A stretch of DNA of 9,504 bases, taken from contig JAQGOW010000119.1 of the NCBI GenBank assembly GCA_028293405.1, positions 1 through 9,504 on the forward strand. Reading direction: 5' to 3'. Positions 1 to 6,447 of this stretch are shown piece after piece. The notes beneath the pieces were generated by a model, which had not been told where the DNA came from, searched no databases, and saw nothing but the letters and a program-made list of their open reading frames with translations. The translations under genes were made by a program, and so were the position numbers. Source of the DNA: Verrucomicrobiales bacterium. GTDB taxonomy: Bacteria > Verrucomicrobiota > Verrucomicrobiia > Limisphaerales > Palsa-1400. Every line of letters begins with the position of its first letter. The stretch's first letter is position 1.

Positions 1-350
1 GTCAACTGGCGTTCACCGTTGAGGATGCGCACTCCGAGGCTGCGGTCACGGCCCAGCAATCTGGATAAGTCGGCGCCGGTAAGCCCGTTTGCTTCGATCA
101 AATGACGCAACAAACTTAACCCTGAAACGTTGGGTTCTGGCAGATGTTGGCGTTCGTAAACTTCAACCAGACTCGATAGCGCCTCGAAATAATCTTCCTG
201 TTCGGCGTTGAGCTTGTGACCGGCCATCGCATCGAGAACTTCCAATGCATTTTCCAAAGCAACTTTGTCGTGGATAGGACGAACCATATGGATTTTCAAA
301 AGCTCGGTGTAGCTTTTTGGTAATGCTTTGAAATCAAGAGCAGTTTTCAT
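1..350 (-). CDS. higA: HigA-family antitoxin, XRE-type helix-turn-helix protein (3' end outside window)
   Basis: This is the antitoxin partner of the toxin encoded just before it. It is expected to bind and neutralise the HigB mRNA interferase and to repress its own operon. I translated it from ATG at 350-348; 116 residues are visible, starting MKTALDFKALPKSY, and the C-terminus lies beyond base 1. Residues 1-75 form an acidic, mostly helical part, as expected for the toxin-binding region. Residues from about 82 (LLRHLIEANGLTGADLSRLL, then GRDRSLGVRILNGERQL) are a typical HigA HTH: helix, GLTGADLSRLLG turn, recognition helix and ILNGER. HigA antitoxins of this type are usually about 120-140 residues, so roughly 10-25 are missing. 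The start is fixed by the ATGA overlap with the toxin stop, which implies translational coupling. Family assignment is confident; DNA target and toxin neutralisation are inferred. Confidence 0.85.
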   Translation of the reverse strand, partial: MKTALDFKALPKSYTELLKIHMVRPIHDKVALENALEVLDAMAGHKLNAEQEDYFEALSSLVEVYERQHLPEPNVSGLSLLRHLIEANGLTGADLSRLLGRDRSLGVRILNGERQL

Positions 351-655
351 AATTCGTCCTTCCATTTGTCTTTGCTGTATTCGGAGTGCGTCAAAAATCT
401 CAGCATGTAAACAATCTGAGTCTTGTAATGAATCGCCACAATGAGGCGGTAATCGTTTCCGCACACATTGAATACCGTCACTGTCCGTTTGCTTTTCACC
501 GTCACGGCATCTGCACTCCCATACGTTTTTCGCACGTCGGGGAGGCTGCGCCAGGCGGCGAGACGCACAATAGCACGCCACGCGGCGAGAAATCTCGCAG
601 CCTTCGGGTACAAAACAGAGGCGTCCTTTAGGAACGCCTCTTTGATGATTCGCAC
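347..655 (-). CDS. higB: HigB-family type II toxin, mRNA interferase
   Basis: This 102-residue protein matches the HigB toxin family (RelE-like fold, ribosome-associated mRNA cleavage) in length and layout. It has an N-terminal MRIIKEAFLKDA strand/helix, an AAWRSLPDVRKTYGSAD segment, the central FNVCGNDYRLIVAI strand pair, and the C-terminal RFLTHSEYSKDKW motif with His90 and Tyr93. R70 in GNDYRL and the HSEY motif are family hallmarks. The start is GTG at 655-653. No upstream in-frame ATG exists because a TGA lies at 670-668, and MRII aligns with the usual HigB N-terminus. No Shine-Dalgarno is visible, since the leader is occupied by a palindrome. The stop TGA (349-347) overlaps the antitoxin ATG. 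Toxin-first order is normal for higBA. The gene begins 41 bases after the end of ppdK, so read-through from ppdK is possible. The protein looks intact. Confidence 0.9.
   Translation of the reverse strand: MRIIKEAFLKDASVLYPKAARFLAAWRAIVRLAAWRSLPDVRKTYGSADAVTVKSKRTVTVFNVCGNDYRLIVAIHYKTQIVYMLRFLTHSEYSKDKWKDEL
618..640 (-). other. Stem-loop inside the 5' end of higB
   Basis: GAGGCGT (618-624) pairs with ACGCCTC (634-640), extended by CC/GG with one bulged base around a TTTA loop. In higB mRNA this covers about codons 6-13, starting 15 bases into the coding region. It could slow initiation on a toxin message that also lacks a visible ribosome binding site, or it may be coincidental to the coding sequence. 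Confidence 0.4.
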
Positions 656-672
656 GATGACAAATTGTCATC
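656..672. promoter_or_regulatory. Perfect 17-bp palindrome, probable HigA operator
   Basis: The sequence GATGACAA-A-TTGTCATC is an 8+1+8 perfect inverted repeat centred on base 664. It ends one base before the GTG start of higB. HigA-type antitoxins repress their own operons by binding such dyads as dimers, so this is the natural candidate operator. It would also occupy the place where a Shine-Dalgarno should be. Operator function is inferred from position and symmetry. Confidence 0.7.
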
Positions 673-690
673 AATGCTCTAAACTGTCAA
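664..690 (-). promoter_or_regulatory. Candidate sigma70-like promoter of higBA
   Basis: On the minus strand a perfect TTGACA (690-685) is followed, after a 15-base spacer, by GACAAT (669-664, four of six matches to TATAAT). The -10 lies inside the palindrome at 656-672, so HigA binding would block the polymerase. The spacer is shorter than the ideal 17, and the transcript would have almost no leader. It lies in the 41-base gap after ppdK, where no terminator hairpin is visible. Confidence 0.45.
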
Positions 691-696
691 TCCGAA

Positions 697-3429
697 TTAC
701 TTTTTCGCCTTTTTCTTATCTTCCAAGGCAGCTTGCGCCGCAGCCAGACGTGCGATCGGCACGCGGAACGGAGAGCAGCTCACGTAAGCCAGGCCGATGC
801 GATGGCAGAACTTCACGCTGGAGGGTTCACCACCATGTTCGCCACAGATGCCGAGTTTGATGTCTGGGCGGGTCTTGCGGCCGAGTTCGACGGCGATCTG
901 CATCAGTTTGCCGACACCGGTTTGGTCGATCGTCGCAAAAGGATTTTGCTTGGTGATTTCGAGCTCCTGATATTTGGGCAGGAACGAACCGGAATCGTCG
1001 CGGCTCATGCCGAGCGTTGTTTGCGTAAGGTCGTTGGTGCCGAAGCTGAAGAACTGCGCGTCCTTCGCGATTTCATCCGCAACCAAAGCGGCACGGGGAA
1101 TTTCGATCATCGTGCCGACGAGGTAGTTGAACTTCGTCTTCTTTTCCTTGGCGACTTCTTTGGCGACGCGATTGACTACTTCGACCTGCAATTGCAGTTC
1201 CTTTTGGAAGCCCACGAGCGGGATCATGATTTCCGGTTTAACCTTGATACCTTGTTTCTGCACATCCGCAGCCGCTTCGAACACGGCACGGGCCTGCATC
1301 TCGCTGATTTCAGGATAAACAATTCCGAGACGGCAACCGCGATGACCAAGCATCGGGTTGAACTCGTGCAATTCGTGAACGCGCTTTGCGATCTTTTCAG
1401 CAGGCACACCGATGACTTTGGCGAGTTCGGCTTGGGCCTTCTCGTCGTGCGGCAGGAATTCGTGCAACGGTGGGTCGAGGAAACGGATGGTCGCAGGCAA
1501 ACCTTTCAGTTCTTTGAAGATGCCGGCGAAGTCTTCGCGTTGAAATGGCAGGAGCTTGGCGAGCGCTTTTTTGCGGTCGTCGGTGTTCTCAGCCAAAATC
1601 ATTTCGCGCATAGCGTCGATGCGTTTGCCTTCAAAGAACATGTGTTCAGTGCGGCAAAGGCCGATGCCGGTCGCGCCGAATGCAACCGCGTTGGCGGTTT
1701 GTTCCGGTGAATCAGCGTTGGTGCGGACCGTCATGCGGGTCGCTTTATCGCACCACTTCATCAGTTGCGCGAAGTTTTGGTAGGTCTTGCTGTCTTTCGG
1801 CTGCAAGGTTTTTTCGACGAGAACCTGGACGATTTCGGACGGAGCGGTTTTGATTTCGCCCGCGTAAACTTCACCGGCGGTTCCGTCGATGCTGAGGAAA
1901 TCGCCTTCGTTGTAGGTCTGGCCACCGACTTCCAAGGTTTTCTTGTGGTAGTCAACGTGCAAGGCGCTCGCGCCGCAGACGCAGACTTTACCCATTTGAC
2001 GAGCGACGAGTGCAGCGTGTGAGCTGACACCACCGCGCGCGGTCAAAATGCCTTCGGCGGCGATCATGCCGCGAAGATCTTCGGGCGATGTTTCGACGCG
2101 AACCAACAGAACTTTTTGTCCTTTGACAGCAGCTTCAACGGCGCGGTCGGCATTGAAATAAATACGACCCGCAGCAGCGCCAGGACCGGCTGGCAAACCT
2201 CTGGCGATCACTTTGGCGGATTTCACGGCGGCGCGATCGAACACAGGCGCGAGCACTTGATCGAGCTGTTCCGCAGGAACGCGGGTAATCGCTTCTTCCC
2301 ACGTGATTAATTTTTCTTTTTCCATTTCGACCGCCAAACGAACAGCTGCGAGGCCGGTGCGTTTGCCGTTACGAGTCTGGAGCATGAACAGTTTGCCTTC
2401 TTCGACTGTGAACTCGAAGTCCTGCATGTCGCGGAAATGGCTCTCGAGCGTTTTGCGAACCGTCTCGAGTTCGGCAAAAGGCCCGGGCATCGCTGCCTTG
2501 AGTTCAGAAACCGGATTCGGCGTGCGCACACCGGCGACGACGTCTTCGCCCTGGGCATTGATGAGAAATTCGCCGTAGAACACTTTTTCGCCGGACGCAG
2601 GATCGCGGGTGAAAGCGACGCCGGAACCGGATGTGTCACCGGTGTTACCGAAGACCATAGCTTGCACGTTGACGGCGGTTCCCCATTCGGACGGGATGTT
2701 GTATTTCTGGCGATACACGTTCGCTCGATCGTTCATCCAGGAATTGAACACAGCGCCGACTGCGCCTTGCAGTTGTTGCCATGGATCGTTCGGGAATGCT
2801 TTGCCGGTGCGATCTTTAACGAGTGCTTTGAAACGTTTGACCAATTCCTGCAAACCTTTGTGGTCGATCTTGGTGTCTTCGACGTGTTTTTGGCCCGGGA
2901 ACAATTCTTCTTTGAGTTCGTCGATGACGGTTTCGAAAGGTTCATGATCTTCACCGGCGCGCTTTTGCACGCCCATGACGACGTCGCCATACATTTGGAT
3001 GAAGCGGCGATAGCAATCCCACGCGAAACGCGGATTGCCGCTGGCTTTTTCCAGAGCGACAACCGTTTGATCGTTCAAACCCAGGTTCAAAATCGTATCC
3101 ATCATACCCGGCATCGAATCGCGTGCGCCGGAGCGGACCGCGACGAGCAGAGGACGTTGCATATCGCCGAAACGTTTGTTGAGAATCTTCTCCATGTTCG
3201 CAACGCCCACTTTGCATTGCGCCCAGAGTTCCTTCGGATAGCTGCGGCCGTGCGCATAATAATATGTGCAGACCTCGGTCGTAATGGTGAAACCGGGGGG
3301 AACCGGTAGACCGATACGGGTCATTTCTGCGAGGTTAGCGCCTTTGCCACCGAGCAACGGTTTCATTGCGCCGTTGCCGTCGGCTTTTTTGTTTCCGAAG
3401 AGGTAAACGTATTTCTGCGATTTTGCCAT
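697..3429 (-). CDS. ppdK: Pyruvate, phosphate dikinase
   Basis: Cytoplasmic PEP-synthesising enzyme interconverting pyruvate, ATP and phosphate with PEP, AMP and pyrophosphate, linking glycolysis and gluconeogenesis. From ATG 3429 it is 910 residues, normal for the family. The N-terminal ATP-grasp part holds [12 protein letters not shown] (25-36), [17 protein letters not shown] (97-112) and [12 protein letters not shown] (266-277). The swivelling phosphohistidine domain holds [16 protein letters not shown] with catalytic His471. The C-terminal PEP/pyruvate barrel holds LGHRGCRLG (694-702), [17 protein letters not shown] (772-788), [12 protein letters not shown] (797-808) and [11 protein letters not shown] with catalytic Cys862. 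The residue two before His471, Thr in plant and many bacterial enzymes and the target of the PDRP regulatory kinase, is Ser469 here. The open frame extends 44 codons upstream, but that stretch reads through a palindromic repeat, and the family N-terminus fits [13 protein letters not shown]. No strong Shine-Dalgarno precedes the ATG. The C-terminal tail DKKKAKK is lysine-rich. No terminator is evident. Confidence 0.97.
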   Translation of the reverse strand: MAKSQKYVYLFGNKKADGNGAMKPLLGGKGANLAEMTRIGLPVPPGFTITTEVCTYYYAHGRSYPKELWAQCKVGVANMEKILNKRFGDMQRPLLVAVRSGARDSMPGMMDTILNLGLNDQTVVALEKASGNPRFAWDCYRRFIQMYGDVVMGVQKRAGEDHEPFETVIDELKEELFPGQKHVEDTKIDHKGLQELVKRFKALVKDRTGKAFPNDPWQQLQGAVGAVFNSWMNDRANVYRQKYNIPSEWGTAVNVQAMVFGNTGDTSGSGVAFTRDPASGEKVFYGEFLINAQGEDVVAGVRTPNPVSELKAAMPGPFAELETVRKTLESHFRDMQDFEFTVEEGKLFMLQTRNGKRTGLAAVRLAVEMEKEKLITWEEAITRVPAEQLDQVLAPVFDRAAVKSAKVIARGLPAGPGAAAGRIYFNADRAVEAAVKGQKVLLVRVETSPEDLRGMIAAEGILTARGGVSSHAALVARQMGKVCVCGASALHVDYHKKTLEVGGQTYNEGDFLSIDGTAGEVYAGEIKTAPSEIVQVLVEKTLQPKDSKTYQNFAQLMKWCDKATRMTVRTNADSPEQTANAVAFGATGIGLCRTEHMFFEGKRIDAMREMILAENTDDRKKALAKLLPFQREDFAGIFKELKGLPATIRFLDPPLHEFLPHDEKAQAELAKVIGVPAEKIAKRVHELHEFNPMLGHRGCRLGIVYPEISEMQARAVFEAAADVQKQGIKVKPEIMIPLVGFQKELQLQVEVVNRVAKEVAKEKKTKFNYLVGTMIEIPRAALVADEIAKDAQFFSFGTNDLTQTTLGMSRDDSGSFLPKYQELEITKQNPFATIDQTGVGKLMQIAVELGRKTRPDIKLGICGEHGGEPSSVKFCHRIGLAYVSCSPFRVPIARLAAAQAALEDKKKAKK

Positions 3430-3450
3430 AATTCTAGTTTTGTTAAGTTC

Positions 3451-3519
3451 GGTAGGGCGACGGTCCTGCGGAGCCTTTGGACAAACGGCGCAAAGGCTCG
3501 GCTGGAGCCTCGCCCTACC
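3451..3519. repeat. REP-like palindromic repeat upstream of ppdK
   Basis: Outer arms GGTAGGGCGA (3451-3460) and TCGCCCTACC (3510-3519) are perfectly complementary. Inner arms GAGCCTTTG (3471-3479) and CAAAGGCTC (3491-3499) are also perfect. The linkers between them match at 6 of 10 positions, around an 11-base loop. The layout fits a dispersed REP/MITE-like element. GGTAGGGCGA-type repeats are remembered from verrucomicrobial genomes, but copy number here cannot be tested. If transcribed it folds into a large hairpin ending about 21 bases before the ppdK start. Confidence 0.65.
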
Positions 3520-3594
3520 AATGCTGGAAGTCACGCTCGGGAGGGTGCGTTTTACCGTCACTCCACCCCGTTGGTTTTCTCCAATCGAGGGGCG

Positions 3595-3622
3595 ACTGTA
3601 TCAGAGGGGTAACTGTAGTCAA
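3595..3622 (-). promoter_or_regulatory. Candidate sigma70-like promoter of ppdK
   Basis: On the minus strand TTGACT (3622-3617, five of six matches) and TACAGT (3600-3595, four of six) are separated by 16 bases. The predicted start near 3588 would give a leader of about 160 bases that includes the palindromic repeat. Found by eye; the position between a likely yebC end and the ppdK start supports it. Confidence 0.4.
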
Positions 3623-3673
3623 TGGCGCTTTGGGCCTCGCGGGTCAAAATAGGGGTTATGGTGAAATTTCCCC

Positions 3674-3715
3674 AAAAAATGCTTAAAAAAGCTGCTCCGT
3701 CCTTTGACTTACAGC
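3674..3715 (-). terminator. Weak candidate terminator of yebC
   Basis: About 50 bases after the yebC stop the minus strand has GCTG (3715-3712) pairing with CAGC (3694-3691) followed by six T. It then has GCTT-TTTT-AAGC (3692-3681) followed by ATTTTTT. The stems are only four base pairs, so termination would be inefficient; the two T tracts are the main support. Confidence 0.25.
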
Positions 3716-3763
3716 AACACTCCGCGTTTGCGCCTGCGACTTGTTTTCAGTTCTATCAATCCC

Positions 3764-4492
3764 TTACGCCGTAACTTCCTCATTTGAATGCACGTCTTTG
3801 ACGTCGTCGTGTTCTTCCAACAAGTCGATCAATCGGGTGACCTCGGCAGCAGCTTTGGGATCGTTTACGGGAACTGTTAACGTCGGAATCCAGGCCACTT
3901 CTGCCAAGGCCGGTTTCACCCCTTTGCCTTCCACCGCTTTATTCACCGCTTCGAATTGCGCGGGCTCCGTCAAAATTTCAAAACCCTGTTCGTCGCTGCG
4001 AAAATCTTCCGCACCGGCTTCCAACGCCGCTTCCATCAACTGATCTTCATTCGCGCCCTCGCGTGTCACGATGATCTGGCCCTTGCGATGAAACAGCCGA
4101 CTGACCGATCCAGCTGTTGCAATCGTGCCACCGTTTTTCGTCAACAAACTGCGAATCTCCGCCGCCGTGCGATTGCGATTATCCGTGCTTAACTCCACCA
4201 AAATGGCCACCCCATGCGGCCCGTAAACTTCGTAGGTCAAGTCCTCGTAACTGATGGCTTCGGCGCCGCCGGTGCCGCGTTTGATCGCACGGTCAATGTT
4301 TTCCGCGGGCATGTTCGCCGCGCGCGACTTGAGCAGCGCCATGCGCAAGCGCGGGTTCATCCCGGGATCACCGCCCGCGATTTTCGCCGCGATCGAGATT
4401 TCCTTGCTCAGCTTCGCGAAAACTTTCGAACGCTTCGCATCCAGTGGCCCTTTGATGTGCTTAACTTTGGACCATTTACTATGACCGGCCAT
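3764..4492 (-). CDS. yebC: YebC/TACO1-family protein
   Basis: This 242-residue cytoplasmic protein has the full YebC/PmpR/TACO1 layout and normal family length. The near-invariant start MAGHSKWSKVKHIK is followed by DAKRSKVFAKLSKEI, a GGDPGMNPRLRMALLKSRAANMP segment (about 41-62), and ENIDRAIKRGTGG (64-76). Next comes the YGPHGVAILVE core (about 89-99) and the NRNRTAAEIRSLLTKNGGTIATAGSVSRLFHRKG block (about 105-138). The acidic C-terminus has VNDPKAAAEVTRLIDLLEEHDDVKDVHSN. The family was long annotated as transcriptional regulators; later work on YebC/TACO1 points to relief of ribosome stalling, notably at proline-rich stretches, so either label is family knowledge and not shown here. The ATG at 4492 is fixed by the conserved N-terminus, although no Shine-Dalgarno precedes it. 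The leader holds a seven-base tandem repeat. It follows a membrane-protein gene by 47 bases on the same strand. Confidence 0.95.
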   Translation of the reverse strand: MAGHSKWSKVKHIKGPLDAKRSKVFAKLSKEISIAAKIAGGDPGMNPRLRMALLKSRAANMPAENIDRAIKRGTGGAEAISYEDLTYEVYGPHGVAILVELSTDNRNRTAAEIRSLLTKNGGTIATAGSVSRLFHRKGQIIVTREGANEDQLMEAALEAGAEDFRSDEQGFEILTEPAQFEAVNKAVEGKGVKPALAEVAWIPTLTVPVNDPKAAAEVTRLIDLLEEHDDVKDVHSNEEVTA

Positions 4493-4498
4493 AAGAGA

Positions 4499-4531
4499 GT
4501 AATCAGTAGTCAGTAATCAGAATTCAGTTCA
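4499..4531. repeat. Heptanucleotide tandem repeat in the yebC leader
   Basis: Reading the plus strand, successive units are GTAATCA, GTAGTCA, GTAATCA, GAATTCA and a truncated GTTCA. The array fills most of the 47-base gap between the membrane-protein stop and the yebC start. On the minus strand it runs to within seven bases of the yebC ATG, displacing any Shine-Dalgarno. Confidence 0.7.
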
Positions 4532-4539
4532 GAACACGC

Positions 4540-5076
4540 CTATGCCGCTGGCGGATGACTTTGTCCCGGTGCCGACAACAGTTCGGCCACTCTGAAGGCC
4601 TCCACCAATTTCGGTCGCGTCATGAAAATCAACAACAGCACCGGATACGCCAAACCAACAACGCCGCCGATCATTCCGCCAATAGCACCTGCAATCATTC
4701 CGATCGATTCGGGGCCCGATTGTTGCTGGGACTGCTCAATCATCGGCATCACCATAAACAAAAACATCAATGCCAAACCAACCACGCCGAACACCAGCGA
4801 ATAGATTGCGTAGATGATCGACACGATGCGTGCCCAATTCTTCATCATCAGCAGGCCGATTCCCGCAATTAGCAAAACGATCGCGCTGACGAAACCGAGC
4901 GGCATGGTAAATTTTGTCCACGCTGATAGTACCGGACTTTGTTTGATCAATTGCGTTGAATGGCTCGATGCCGCAATGCGCAGCACGATGATGCTGAAGA
5001 TCAGTCCAAAAAAACTCATCGTCGCAAAAGCGATGTTCAGGATTCCGAAAACCGTCGCTGATTTAGGACGTTGCAT
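4540..5076 (-). CDS. Four-helix integral membrane protein of unknown function
   Basis: I do not recognise the family. The 178-residue protein from ATG 5076 begins MQRPKSATVFGILNI and has four clear hydrophobic segments at about residues 8-34, 56-79, 83-110 and 126-152. The last contains a glycine-rich GMIAGAIGGMIGG helix suggestive of close helix packing. Loop 1 (about 35-55) is polar, and loop 3 carries EQSQQQSGPES. The tail after the last helix (TRPKLVEAFRVAELL) is amphipathic. The frame is open 26 codons further upstream, but GAGG five bases before the 5076 ATG and the hydrophobicity pattern favour the shorter form. It lies 81 bases after the PQQ-like propeller gene and 47 before yebC on the same strand, so co-transcription is possible, without a functional clue. 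Small proteins of this type are often labelled DUF4064-like or hypothetical; I cannot confirm that. Confidence 0.75.
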   Translation of the reverse strand: MQRPKSATVFGILNIAFATMSFFGLIFSIIVLRIAASSHSTQLIKQSPVLSAWTKFTMPLGFVSAIVLLIAGIGLLMMKNWARIVSIIYAIYSLVFGVVGLALMFLFMVMPMIEQSQQQSGPESIGMIAGAIGGMIGGVVGLAYPVLLLIFMTRPKLVEAFRVAELLSAPGQSHPPAA

Positions 5077-5157
5077 TGTGACCTCGTTGGTTTGGCCCGG
5101 CTTCATTACCGGGGCGTGTAGCCGCAGAGTGGCACTCACTCCTCCGCGTTGCAATAC

Positions 5158-6366
5158 CTAGGAACCCTTCACGTCCAGGCAGACCAAATCGCCCTTGGCA
5201 TTGCGACAATAAATGCGGCCATTGGCGAGCACTGGTTGCGTCCAGCAACGACCGCCGAGAACCTGCGCCTGCGCCAAAGCTTTGAAACCATCGGACGAAA
5301 CTTCCGCGATGACCAGTTCACCTTTGTCACTCAAAATAATCAGCTTGTGATTGGCCACCATGAGCGAGCCGGTTTTGTATTGCTCATTTTTCCATTTCAC
5401 ATCGCCACTGCCAATGCTCAGGCAAACGAAACCCGAACCGCGATTGGCATCGCCGTCGAACCCATAAAGAAACTGCTCTTGGAGAACGCTCGAATTGATG
5501 TGATTGCGCAGGCTTTTATTTTCCCAAACTTTCGTTGGTTTGTTGTCTTTCACGTTCAATAACGCGCAACCGTGACCGTAACCGGACGAAATAAAAACTT
5601 TATCGCCATCGACAATCGGTTGCGCGGCATTGACGTCATACTGCGTTTCCCACGGGTATGACCAAAGTTCGTGGCCATCTTTTTTGTCGACCGCCACGAC
5701 CGTTTTTTTGGCCATGATGAGCAAACATTCCTTGCCAGCAAACGTGGCCGGTTCCGGCGTCGAATAACCCGCTGCTTCGGTGCCGCTTTTCCAAATCACT
5801 TTACCGGTCTTGGCATCGAGGCACGTTCCGGCCGCTCCGACGTTCAGGTAAATACGGCCCTTTTCAAAATAAACTGAACCCGCGAGACCCCACGTCGGAA
5901 TCTCCGCGCCAACCTCCTTAGCAACATTCTTATTCCAAACCACCTTGCCGGTGTCGGCATCGAGACAATACACATCCCCCTTGCGCGACAACGTGAACAC
6001 GCGATTCCCTTCAACAGTCGGCGTCACGCTCGGCCCGCCTTCGTAATATTTCGGATCCAGCGCGCAAGCGTAAGTATGTTTCCAAACGACCTTGCCACTC
6101 GCCGCATCGAAACAAAAGACGGTCTCCTGATCGCCCGAATTACCCATCGTATAAACATGATTGCGCGCAACCGACATGGACGAAAAACCAGTCCCAACCG
6201 ACGCCTTCCAAAGCTGCTTAGGACCTTCCGCCGGCCATCTAGTCGTCCACCCGGTCTCGCTGGAAATGCCGTTGTAATTAGGCCCGCGCCAATGCGGCCA
6301 ATCGTTAGCGTGCAGGGAAGAAGCGAGGCAAAGCGCGAAAGCCAAAAAAGCAAACTTGCGAGTCAT
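5158..6366 (-). CDS. Exported PQQ-like beta-propeller repeat protein
   Basis: This 402-residue protein starts with a classical signal peptide, MTRKFAFLAFALCLASSLHA (residues 1-20), likely cleaved before NDWPHWRGPNYNGIS. That WPxWRGP opening is typical of secreted PQQ-like propellers in Planctomycetes and Verrucomicrobia. Blade motifs recur along the chain: VFCFDAASGKVVWKH (83-97), VYCLDADTGKVVWNKN (132-147), CLDAKTGKVIWKSG (182-195), VVAVDKKDGHELWSYP (223-238), FVCLSIGSGDVKWKNEQ (313-329) and DLVCLDVKGS at the end. The fold resembles BamB and PQQ-dependent dehydrogenases, but no catalytic or PQQ-binding residues can be assigned, so it may be a scaffold or binding protein outside the cytoplasm. 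The frame is open 29 codons further upstream; ATG 6366 is chosen because it starts the signal peptide. No Shine-Dalgarno is visible. It is transcribed divergently from the TrpF-like gene, with 81 bases between the starts. Confidence 0.9.
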   Translation of the reverse strand: MTRKFAFLAFALCLASSLHANDWPHWRGPNYNGISSETGWTTRWPAEGPKQLWKASVGTGFSSMSVARNHVYTMGNSGDQETVFCFDAASGKVVWKHTYACALDPKYYEGGPSVTPTVEGNRVFTLSRKGDVYCLDADTGKVVWNKNVAKEVGAEIPTWGLAGSVYFEKGRIYLNVGAAGTCLDAKTGKVIWKSGTEAAGYSTPEPATFAGKECLLIMAKKTVVAVDKKDGHELWSYPWETQYDVNAAQPIVDGDKVFISSGYGHGCALLNVKDNKPTKVWENKSLRNHINSSVLQEQFLYGFDGDANRGSGFVCLSIGSGDVKWKNEQYKTGSLMVANHKLIILSDKGELVIAEVSSDGFKALAQAQVLGGRCWTQPVLANGRIYCRNAKGDLVCLDVKGS

Positions 6367-6394
6367 AAAGCGAAGTTTGCCGCGAGCGCAGGGG

Positions 6395-6423
6395 TTGTCA
6401 ACCGTAGGTGGAGTGACTATTCT
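6395..6423 (+). promoter_or_regulatory. Candidate promoter of the TrpF-like gene in the divergent intergenic region
   Basis: TTGTCA (6395-6400, five of six) and TATTCT (6418-6423, four of six) are separated by 17 bases, giving a start 15-20 bases before the 6448 ATG. The -35 sits in the 9-base palindrome GTTGTCAAC (6394-6402), whose other strand reads TTGACA (6401-6396) towards the PQQ-like gene but lacks a good -10. Confidence 0.4.
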
Positions 6424-6447
6424 CGGAGACAATTCGCGAACGCAGCG

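Larger units (their letters stand above)
3430..3763. other. 334-bp intergenic region between yebC and ppdK
   Basis: This non-coding stretch separates two minus-strand genes. From its yebC side it contains weak hairpins with T tracts (3674-3715), a predicted ppdK promoter (3595-3622), a GC-rich stretch, and a 69-base imperfect palindrome (3451-3519) that would lie in the ppdK leader. The short plus-strand frames crossing it have no recognisable protein features. The 44-codon upstream extension of ppdK also falls here and is not credible as protein. Confidence 0.7.

Noticed and set aside
1..690. higBA as part of a larger defence or mobile island
   Set aside because: Only the pair itself is visible, with no integrase, IS or other defence gene in the window; the left flank is not available.
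468..860. Plus-strand open frame across higB and the end of ppdK
   Set aside because: It crosses the higBA operator and two genes with clear products on the other strand, and shows no domain signature.
733..1710. Long open frame (325 codons) on the plus strand opposite ppdK
   Set aside because: It is antisense to the strongly conserved PPDK barrel domain, is low in family-like motifs and has no ribosome binding site; it is a codon-bias shadow.
2437..3309. Long open frame (290 codons) on the plus strand opposite the PPDK ATP-grasp domain
   Set aside because: Same reason: its composition mirrors the antisense of PPDK codons and nothing recognisable is encoded.
3430..3561. 44-codon N-terminal extension of ppdK starting at GTG 3561
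   Set aside because: The extension translates through the palindromic repeat, and the family N-terminus begins at [10 protein letters not shown].
5096..5113. CCCGG/CCGGG hairpin between the PQQ-like gene and the membrane protein gene as a terminator
   Set aside because: The stem is only five base pairs and no T tract follows on the minus strand.
6076..6447. Upstream extension of the TrpF-like frame
   Set aside because: It is antisense to the signal peptide and first blades of the PQQ-like gene, and the TrpF fold begins at RPKVKIC.
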